The notes beneath the pieces are model-generated. The model was given only the letters and a program-made list of their open reading frames with translations, was not told the origin of the DNA and ran no database searches. Position numbers and translations under genes: made by a program. Of a DNA stretch of 24,919 nt, positions 19,323 to 24,919 are shown in pieces (positions within the stretch are counted from its first letter, which is position 1; the number at the start of each line of letters is the position of its first letter). The stretch spans positions 1 through 24,919 of the forward strand of contig JACTML010000215.1 of NCBI GenBank assembly GCA_014584635.1. The letters run 5' to 3'. This DNA is from Nitrosomonas eutropha. Lineage in GTDB: Bacteria; Pseudomonadota; Gammaproteobacteria; Burkholderiales; Nitrosomonadaceae.

Positions 19323-19617
19323 AAAGGATTTGATTACCATCGAGGTAGTCGCTGCATTAGACAAGCGACATTTCATGAGGCGATTTCAGGTGTCCGAAGG
19401 AACGTCAGTTGAACAGGCAATCAGGCTTTCGACGATAAAAGAATTTTATCCCGAAACTAACTGGTCAACTTTAAAAGCAGGTATTTATGGAAAAATAGTC
19501 AACTTTGAAAATATACTTCAACAGAGTGACCGTATTGAAATATATAAGCCTTTGATCATAGATCCCAAGGAAAAGCGAAGGTCAAAAATAAAATCAAAGT
19601 CTGCTATACCTAAGTAA
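19306..19617 (+). CDS. ratB: RnfH/RatB family ubiquitin-like protein (UPF0125)
   Basis: 103 aa, beta-grasp type. The conserved core TIEVVAALDKRHFMRRFQV and EGTSVEQAIRLS is followed by VGIYG-like KAGIYGKIVNFENILQQSDRIEIYKPL, and by IIDPKEKRR near the C-terminus, all standard for the family. The role is unknown; it is the toxin-partner name RatB in E. coli and RnfH in other annotations. It starts inside the last codons of ratA, so the two are translated together. Confidence 0.9.
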   Translation: MDPVFRKDLITIEVVAALDKRHFMRRFQVSEGTSVEQAIRLSTIKEFYPETNWSTLKAGIYGKIVNFENILQQSDRIEIYKPLIIDPKEKRRSKIKSKSAIPK

Positions 19618-19679
19618 AAATACAATCTTTACTATCAATATACAACAGACTTAGTCTGTAAAAACCAAATACAAAGTCG

Positions 19680-19755
19680 TGGTGCCGCAGAGAGGAGTCG
19701 AACCTCCGACTTGCTGATTACGAATCAGCTACTCTACCAACTGAGTTACTGCGGC
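19680..19755 (-). tRNA. tRNA-Thr (anticodon CGU)
   Basis: A 76-nt cloverleaf on the minus strand. The acceptor stem GCCGCAG pairs with CTGCGGC, followed by discriminator A and an encoded CCA. The D-arm region reads CTCAGTTGGTAGAG. The anticodon stem GCTGA/TCAGC holds the loop TTCGTAA, so the anticodon is CGT, reading ACG threonine codons. The T-arm is GGAGGTTCGACTCCT. It lies downstream of rplQ on the same strand and converges on ratB. Confidence 0.97.
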
Positions 19756-19919
19756 CGCGTGCTAACACAATCGTACTCAGCCCCCGATAACTCTGACCAA
19801 TTATCTTTGTATAGGGAACAAGCCAGTCAAACAGCAACTTTAAAGAATTCTAGTTGTTATTTAAATAAATCTTGCTATTTTATATTCTCGCTGATTTATT
19901 TAATCACAAGTAATCGCAG

Positions 19920-19954
19920 AAAAAAACACTCACAGGAGAAATTATTACTCCGTG
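19920..19954 (-). terminator. Intrinsic terminator of the alpha operon, overlapping the rplQ stop
   Basis: On the minus strand CACGGAG (19954-19948) pairs with CTCCTGTG (19938-19931) with one bulge, and the stem is followed by GAGTG and seven T (19926-19920). The rplQ TAA (19947-19945) lies in the loop, so the hairpin begins inside the coding region. Confidence 0.65.
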
Positions 19955-20340
19955 ATATTTGTTGCGGCGGTACTATCAGCCTCAGATCTATCCAGCAGCT
20001 CCACAATGGCCATCGGAGCGTTATCTCCTTTTCTAAAGCCACATTTAAGAATTCTCAAATAACCACCATTCCTGTTTTGATAACGTGGCCCCAATTCAGA
20101 AAAAACCTTAACAACATTTTGTCTGTTTCTCAGTCTGTCAAACGCCAAGCGCTTACTAGCCAGCGTTGGCTTCTTTCCCAAGGTGATTACAGGTTCCACT
20201 ACACGACGAAGTTCTTTTGCTTTGGGAAGTGTTGTTTTAATAATTTCATGCTCAAGCAAAGAATTAGTCAGATTTCTGAACATTGCCAGACGGTGACTAG
20301 AAGTTCGGTTTAATTTTCGTAACCCATTACGATGACGCAT
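19945..20340 (-). CDS. rplQ: 50S ribosomal protein L17
   Basis: 131 aa, with the full bacterial L17 core ([20 protein letters not shown] at 1-20, [23 protein letters not shown]). It is a large-subunit protein near the exit tunnel. The ATG lies 14 bases inside the end of rpoA, so translation is coupled. It is the last gene of the alpha operon; a terminator hairpin overlaps its stop. The C-terminal tail after LLDRSEAD is short. Confidence 0.97.
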   Translation of the reverse strand: MRHRNGLRKLNRTSSHRLAMFRNLTNSLLEHEIIKTTLPKAKELRRVVEPVITLGKKPTLASKRLAFDRLRNRQNVVKVFSELGPRYQNRNGGYLRILKCGFRKGDNAPMAIVELLDRSEADSTAATNITE

Positions 20341-21334
20341 GTCCCGGTTCCTTTACATAATTTTCTAAGTTAGCTGGCGGCCAGTTCTCTAATTTCATTC
20401 CTAGCGACAAATCACGCGAAGCCAGTACCTCTTTGATTTCATTGAGTGATTTTCTGCCTAAATTAGGTGTACGCAGAAGTTCAGCCTCGGTTCGCTGTAT
20501 CAAATCGCCAATATAAAATATATTTTCAACTTTCAGACAATTTGCCGAACGAACAGTAAGCTCCAAATCATCAACCGGCCGTAATAAAATAGGATCAATG
20601 GCAGGAGCTCTTGGCTGTTCTGTCGGTAACGGCGTACTTTCCAAGTCCGCAAAAAATGAAAATTGCTCAACTAATACCCTAGCTGCATAGCGAATAGCTT
20701 CTTCAGGATCAACAGAGCCGTTCGTTTCAATATCAATAATCAGTTTATCAAGATCAGTCCGTTGTTCTACACGTGCACTTTCTATTGTGTAACTGACACG
20801 TCTAATAGGGCTAAACGAAGCATCAAGCAATATATCTCCGATAGAAGATAGGCTTTTATCTTCGCGGCTAAGATTGGTGGATGGCAAATACCCTCTTCCT
20901 TTCTCGACAGTTATTTGTGCCTCGATACGTCCACCACTAGTAATATGCGCAATTACATGTTCAGGATTAATTATCTCAACATCGTGAGAAGATTCAATAT
21001 CAGCAGCCGTTACAATACCTTCCGTATCCTTCTTTAACGTAAGTATCACAGAATTTTTACTATGGAGCTTAAGCACAACTCCCTTTAAGTTCAATATTAA
21101 ATCAACAATATCTTCCTGCAAACCGTCAATTGAAGAATACTCATGAACCACGCCACTTATATTAATTTTAGTGGGCGCACAACCAGGAATAGAAGACAGT
21201 AGAACACGACGTAATGCATTACCCAGGGTATAACCAAAACCTCGCTCAAACGGCTCCATTACAACTCTAGCACGCAGAGGAGAGATATTATGTACCTCTA
21301 TAATTCTGGGTGTAAGAAAACTAATTGATGACAT
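20327..21334 (-). CDS. rpoA: RNA polymerase alpha subunit
   Basis: 335 aa. The N-terminal assembly domain (about 1-235) has [20 protein letters not shown] at about 27-46 and GAxITxI-like [13 protein letters not shown]. The C-terminal DNA/activator-binding domain (about 255-325) has [20 protein letters not shown] and [17 protein letters not shown]. Alpha starts RNA polymerase assembly and contacts UP elements and activators. It sits between rpsD and rplQ in the usual order and overlaps rplQ by 14 bases. Confidence 0.98.
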   Translation of the reverse strand: MSSISFLTPRIIEVHNISPLRARVVMEPFERGFGYTLGNALRRVLLSSIPGCAPTKINISGVVHEYSSIDGLQEDIVDLILNLKGVVLKLHSKNSVILTLKKDTEGIVTAADIESSHDVEIINPEHVIAHITSGGRIEAQITVEKGRGYLPSTNLSREDKSLSSIGDILLDASFSPIRRVSYTIESARVEQRTDLDKLIIDIETNGSVDPEEAIRYAARVLVEQFSFFADLESTPLPTEQPRAPAIDPILLRPVDDLELTVRSANCLKVENIFYIGDLIQRTEAELLRTPNLGRKSLNEIKEVLASRDLSLGMKLENWPPANLENYVKEPGHASS

Positions 21335-21360
21335 AGACGTGCCAGTATAAAAAATATCAA

Positions 21361-21987
21361 TTATTTTGAATAAAGCTCAACTACAAGAGATTCATTAATA
21401 GTTGAAGACAGATCACTACGATCAGGTTTATTTTTATAAAAGCCCTTAAGATCATCAAAATCAACTTCCAGCCAAGATGGGATACTACGCCGTTTGGCTA
21501 CTTCAATTGAAGATTTGATTCTCAGATAATTTTTCGCATGTTCAGCAACTTCGATTTGATCACCCGGCTTCACCAGAAGAGAAGGAATATTAGCCTTTTT
21601 ACCATTCAAAAGAATACAGTCATGCTTAATTATTTGCCTTGCCTCAGCCCTTGATGCGCCAAATCCCATATTATAGGCGATGTTGTCCAAGCGACTCTCT
21701 AAAAGGGTAAGCAGGTTTTCACCAGTAACGCCTTTCTGACGATCAGCCCGTTTATATACATTACGAAACTGATTTTCCAGTAAACCATAGATTCTTCTGA
21801 CTTTTTGCTTTTCTCTCAGCTGCACTGCATAGTCAGACAATCGCGTTTTCTTCTGACCATGTTGCCCCGGCGGATAATTTCTACGCTCTATCGGGCATTT
21901 ATCACTAAAACACTTATCGCCCTTCAGAAAAAGCTTTTCGCCTTCCCGACGACACTGGCGACATTTTGGGCTTATATTTCTGGCCAC
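21361..21987 (-). CDS. rpsD: 30S ribosomal protein S4, zinc-binding (C+) type
   Basis: 208 aa from a GTG at 21987 ([15 protein letters not shown]), which has AAGGAG 7 bases upstream. The frame reaches back to 22035, but that part overlaps rpsK and is not S4. S4 binds 16S rRNA early in assembly, and in E. coli S4 represses this operon. Four cysteines (C9, C12, C26, C31) form the zinc-finger type N-terminus known from Thermus. In the E. coli and Neisseria proteins, as I recall them, these cysteines are largely missing. The S4 domain ([20 protein letters not shown]) and the C-terminal VVELYSK are standard. Confidence 0.97.
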   Translation of the reverse strand: MARNISPKCRQCRREGEKLFLKGDKCFSDKCPIERRNYPPGQHGQKKTRLSDYAVQLREKQKVRRIYGLLENQFRNVYKRADRQKGVTGENLLTLLESRLDNIAYNMGFGASRAEARQIIKHDCILLNGKKANIPSLLVKPGDQIEVAEHAKNYLRIKSSIEVAKRRSIPSWLEVDFDDLKGFYKNKPDRSDLSSTINESLVVELYSK

Positions 21988-22000
21988 AATTTTCTCCTTC

Positions 22001-22390
22001 TCAGATACGGCGTTTCTTGGGCGGCCTACACCCATTATGAGGTACAGGTGTTACGTCAGTAATACTTGTGATTTTAAAGCCTGTAGCATTAAGAGCTCTT
22101 ACAGCTGAATCGCGACCAGGCCCAGGTCCTTTGACTCTAATTTCCAGATTCTTTACACCATATTCCAAAGCTGCTTTACCAGCATGTTCAGCAGCAACCT
22201 GTGCCGCAAAAGGTGTACTTTTACGTGACCCCTTAAATCCAACTCCACCCGAAGTAGCCCATGACAGAGCGTTACCTTGTCGGTCGGATATCGTTACGAT
22301 TGTGTTATTGAAAGATGCGTGGATATGCGCAACTCCCTCAACAACATTCTTTTTTACTTTCTTACGGCTTTTCAGTGAAGGCTTTATCAT
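22001..22390 (-). CDS. rpsK: 30S ribosomal protein S11
   Basis: 129 aa. The family core is complete: [20 protein letters not shown], then [18 protein letters not shown] and the C-terminal [19 protein letters not shown]. It is a platform protein of the 30S subunit that contacts 16S rRNA near the mRNA exit. It lies between rpsM and rpsD; the rpsD start is 13 bases after its stop, with the rpsD ribosome site in the gap. Confidence 0.98.
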   Translation of the reverse strand: MIKPSLKSRKKVKKNVVEGVAHIHASFNNTIVTISDRQGNALSWATSGGVGFKGSRKSTPFAAQVAAEHAGKAALEYGVKNLEIRVKGPGPGRDSAVRALNATGFKITSITDVTPVPHNGCRPPKKRRI

Positions 22391-22423
22391 TAATTTTTAA
22401 TCTGTTTTAATTAAATAAATAAA

Positions 22424-22783
22424 CTATTTAGCACGTATCGCCTTACGCGGACCTTTTCGTGTTCTGGCATTAGTTTTTGTCCGTTGTCCTCTTACCGGCA
22501 ATCCTCTGCGATGCCGCAATCCTCGATAACTACCGAGATCTATCAATCTTTTGATATTCATCGAGACTTCTCTGCGCAAGTCTCCTTCAACCAGCAATTT
22601 TGAAATTGAATCCCTCAATTCCTCTAATTTAGAGTCCGTAAGCTCCTTAAGTTTAACAAAAGGCGGAATATCCAGATCACTACAAATTCTACGTGCTGTC
22701 GAATTGCCTATACCATAAATTGATGTCAAAGCTATATTAACGTGCTTATTACTAGGTAAGTTGACACCTGCTATACGAGCCAT
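22424..22783 (-). CDS. rpsM: 30S ribosomal protein S13
   Basis: 119 aa. [20 protein letters not shown] at 1-20, the helix-two-turn-helix core ([15 protein letters not shown]) and the basic tail [18 protein letters not shown] are typical. S13 sits in the 30S head and contacts the P-site tRNA and the 50S subunit. It follows rpmJ and leads the classic alpha-operon part. Confidence 0.98.
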   Translation of the reverse strand: MARIAGVNLPSNKHVNIALTSIYGIGNSTARRICSDLDIPPFVKLKELTDSKLEELRDSISKLLVEGDLRREVSMNIKRLIDLGSYRGLRHRRGLPVRGQRTKTNARTRKGPRKAIRAK

Positions 22784-22808
22784 TTTTTAACCTGCTTATA
22801 TTAATAAA

Positions 22809-22922
22809 TTAACCTTGACGTTGTTTATGTCTTGCATCGACACAAATAACACGAATAACTCCGTAACGTTTGATTATTTTACAATTTCTACATATTTTTT
22901 TGATTGATGCTCGAACTTTCAT
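22809..22922 (-). CDS. rpmJ: 50S ribosomal protein L36
   Basis: 37 aa, the normal L36 length: [20 protein letters not shown], then [17 protein letters not shown]. It is the zinc-ribbon (C+) form, with Cys11, Cys14, Cys27 and His33 as ligands. It lies between infA and rpsM on the same strand, the standard betaproteobacterial order. It is a small gene that is easy to miss. Confidence 0.96.
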   Translation of the reverse strand: MKVRASIKKICRNCKIIKRYGVIRVICVDARHKQRQG

Positions 22923-22961
22923 AATAATCCATTGTAATCTGTATAAATAATAAAAATCGTA

Positions 22962-23180
22962 TTACTTAGTGCGAAAAGTTATTCGTGCTCTTGTTAAGTC
23001 GTATGGTGTTAAATCAACCGTAACTTTATCGCCTGGCAAAATACGAATATAGTTCATCCTCATCTTTCCGGAAATATGCCCTAAAACAATATGACCGTTC
23101 TCCAGTTTTATTCTGAATGTCGCATTTGGAAGTGTTTCAATAACTTCTCCCTGCATCTGAATAGTTTCTTCTTTTGCCAT
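22962..23180 (-). CDS. infA: Translation initiation factor IF-1
   Basis: 72 aa, one S1/OB-fold domain with the family motifs [20 protein letters not shown], then [18 protein letters not shown] and [16 protein letters not shown]-1 binds the ribosomal A site during initiation. Its ATG shares one base with the TAA of the secY frame (TAATG), so it is translationally coupled to SecY. If the upstream secY is truly broken, infA expression depends on whatever promoter drives the chimeric frame. Confidence 0.97.
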   Translation of the reverse strand: MAKEETIQMQGEVIETLPNATFRIKLENGHIVLGHISGKMRMNYIRILPGDKVTVDLTPYDLTRARITFRTK

Positions 23181-24919
23181 TATCTCAGAAAGTTACCACT
23201 GGTCTTGAAATTGGCTTTCTTCAATAAACTCTCATATTGACCAGACATTATATGAGATTGAACCTGAGCCATAAAATCCATGGTAACCACAACAATTATC
23301 AGCAGGGAAGTCCCGCCAAAGTAAAATGGAACGTTCCACTTTAAAATCATGAATTCAGGCAAAAGACAAACCAGCGTAACATATATTGAACCAATCAATG
23401 TCAACCGCAACATAATACGTTCAATATACTTTGTAGTCTGATCGCCAGGACGTATCCCGGGTATAAATGCGCCACTTTTCTTTAAATTATCCGCCGTTTC
23501 CTTGGGATTAAAGACAAGTGCTGTATAAAAAAAACAGAAAAATACAATTAGTCCAGCGTATAAAGTAACGTATACAGGCTGTCCAGGAGCCAGCATACTA
23601 CTAAAATCCTTTAGCCAGTTTAGAGACAGGCTATCTGAAAACCAGCCAGCCAAGGTCGCTGGAAACAAGATGATGCTTGAAGCAAATATTGGTGGAATAA
23701 CCCCTGACATATTTAATTTCAGAGGTAGGTGGGAAGACTGACCACCAATCATTTGCTTGCCAACCTGTCTTTTGGCGTAATTAACTAATATCTTACGTTG
23801 TCCTCTCTCTATAAAAACAACAAATGCTGTAATCCCTATAGCTGCAATAAATATAAATAAAGCAGTCAGAAAGTGCATTGCGCCCGTATTTACTAGCTCA
23901 AGCGTTCCACCAATAGCGCTTGGAAATCCGGCTGCTATACCAGCAAAAATTATTAAGGATATTCCATTACCAATTCCGCGTTCTGTTATTTGCTCTCCCA
24001 GCCACATAAGAAATATGGATCCCGTTACCAGCGTAATAATCGTTGTGAATATAAAATGCATTCCTGGTTGTACTACCAGACCAGGTTGAGATTGCAGAGC
24101 AAAAGAAATTCCGTAACTTTGCAACGTAGAGAGAAGTAATGTTCCATAGCGAGTATTACTACTAAAAATTCTACTCTCATAATCTATCTCAAAAGGGAGA
24201 AAGAATGGCATTTCATAAGGTTCAAAAAGTTTAAGTGCTAATTGCAACTTGCAAACTGCTGCGTTATTATAGTTCTCTCTACTTGTGAAATCGGTGAGTA
24301 AGTTACTAAAGCATTCAAAAGCTATTTCATATTCTCCAATTTCGTGTAGGCAAATTCCGGCATCAAAAACGGGCAAACGCCTTAAAACAAGAGATTTTGA
24401 CTGAGTAGCTGCTTCGATTCTTTTTTCAAGCGTTGGATAACCTTTAAGATTTGGATTGAGTTTGTAAGTGGCGTAAAGTTTTTTGAGTAAGGCAGGAGCT
24501 ATGTCAAATGATTTATAACCGGCAATGCTGCCATAGTAAAAGCCGTTGTAGTCCGCTTCACTTTCTTTTTTTAATTGCTCCTCCTTGTCCAATTTATACA
24601 AGTCAGCGGCAATGCTGATATGTGACAATCGCTTTGAAAAATTTGAACACCAATCATGTTTAAGATAATAGTGCGAAAGTTCATGCCCCAATACACAAGC
24701 AAGGGCATTGAGGGAATCCTTTCCAAAACTCATACACACATTATAAGCGATTTCTTCAATTTCAATTGCCGGAACATCCCCTGGAACGAAAGCCGCAATT
24801 ACCGAATCTTTTATGCTTTTATTGGGTATAAACTTTAAGACAGGAGCTATTCTGCCATCACCAAAAGATTCTACAAGTTTATCATAAACTATTCTTGCAG
24901 TCTTTTCTTTTTGATTTGT
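23180..24919 (-). CDS. secY: Chimeric frame: M48 metallopeptidase-like N-part fused to C-terminal SecY; 5' end beyond the window
   Basis: One open frame of at least 579 codons, with no stop up to the window edge; the GTG at 24739 is not a convincing start. The last 324 residues (from about 24154 down) are unmistakable SecY: TRYGTLLL, then [66 protein letters not shown] and [12 protein letters not shown]. The N-terminal 119 residues expected from E. coli SecY (TM1, plug, TM2) are absent. Upstream of TRYG the frame reads metallopeptidase sequence. Such a protein could not be a working translocon. Either the assembly joins two unrelated loci or a real breakpoint truncated this secY copy. rplO, rpmD and rpsE, expected upstream, are not seen. 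Confidence 0.85.
   Translation of the reverse strand, partial: TNQKEKTARIVYDKLVESFGDGRIAPVLKFIPNKSIKDSVIAAFVPGDVPAIEIEEIAYNVCMSFGKDSLNALACVLGHELSHYYLKHDWCSNFSKRLSHISIAADLYKLDKEEQLKKESEADYNGFYYGSIAGYKSFDIAPALLKKLYATYKLNPNLKGYPTLEKRIEAATQSKSLVLRRLPVFDAGICLHEIGEYEIAFECFSNLLTDFTSRENYNNAAVCKLQLALKLFEPYEMPFFLPFEIDYESRIFSSNTRYGTLLLSTLQSYGISFALQSQPGLVVQPGMHFIFTTIITLVTGSIFLMWLGEQITERGIGNGISLIIFAGIAAGFPSAIGGTLELVNTGAMHFLTALFIFIAAIGITAFVVFIERGQRKILVNYAKRQVGKQMIGGQSSHLPLKLNMSGVIPPIFASSIILFPATLAGWFSDSLSLNWLKDFSSMLAPGQPVYVTLYAGLIVFFCFFYTALVFNPKETADNLKKSGAFIPGIRPGDQTTKYIERIMLRLTLIGSIYVTLVCLLPEFMILKWNVPFYFGGTSLLIIVVVTMDFMAQVQSHIMSGQYESLLKKANFKTSGNFLR
24155..24919 (-). other. M48-type zinc metallopeptidase segment with helical-repeat tail (partial at both ends)
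   Basis: The upstream 255 codons of the chimeric frame. The zinc site is HELSH (visible residues 79-83) with the third ligand Glu119 in ESEAD (119-123), the layout of M48 peptidases. [20 protein letters not shown] precedes it. After about residue 165 the sequence looks like TPR-type helical hairpins ([19 protein letters not shown]). No signal peptide can be judged because the 5' end is outside. It ends at the SecY junction, so its own C-terminus is also missing. The style recalls Bacteroidetes M48 proteins, from memory only. Confidence 0.7.

Noticed and set aside
19645..19659. Palindrome ACAGACTTAGTCTGT between ratB and tRNA-Thr.
   Set aside because: As a hairpin the stem is only five bp with a short A-rich tail, too weak to call a terminator.
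21988..22035. N-terminal extension of the S4 frame ([15 protein letters not shown]).
   Set aside because: It overlaps the end of rpsK in another frame, and the GTG at 21987 has a strong ribosome site and the family's start.

Overview
The window reads as part of a betaproteobacterial chromosome, most likely Nitrosomonas or a close relative. This rests on the gene order pepA-holC-orf-valS, the block SRP RNA-dnaX-ybaB, the secY-infA-rpmJ-rpsM-rpsK-rpsD-rpoA-rplQ order, and betaproteobacteria-like protein sequences. It was judged by eye and memory, without a database search. Nearly all genes are housekeeping genes and coding density is high; no gene-free stretch exceeds about 300 bases.

Layout: tpm (+) converges on hemE (-). 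A roughly 200-bp MITE-like element with 16-18 bp imperfect inverted ends lies between valS and hemE, in the hemE leader. Then comes the minus-strand set pepA-holC-small conserved protein-valS. A divergent HDOD-GGDEF signalling gene and serB follow on the plus strand. A coupled minus-strand set tadA-L,D-transpeptidase-malic enzyme comes next, then prmB (+) converging on rluB (-), with ybaB, dnaX and the SRP RNA upstream of rluB. After these are an RDD membrane protein, heme A synthase (ctaA/COX15) and smpB on the minus strand, diverging from ratA-ratB on the plus strand. A tRNA-Thr(CGU) follows the ribosomal alpha-operon block rplQ-rpoA-rpsD-rpsK-rpsM-rpmJ-infA.

The main anomaly is at the right edge. 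The secY reading frame upstream of infA keeps only its last 324 codons. Its N-terminal part (about 119 residues compared with E. coli SecY: TM1, plug, TM2) is replaced in frame by an M48-type zinc metallopeptidase-like sequence, which stays open to the window end. This is either an assembly chimera or a real rearrangement breakpoint, such as a duplication junction. SecY is essential, so an intact copy must exist elsewhere if the junction is real.

Other points of interest are an S4 protein of the zinc-binding (C+) type, an HDOD-GGDEF protein with a QDIG motif plus intact GGDEF and I-site, a YkuD transpeptidase without a signal peptide, and a dnaX start that must be moved to a TTG to clear the SRP RNA. 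I did not find a convincing new multi-gene system.
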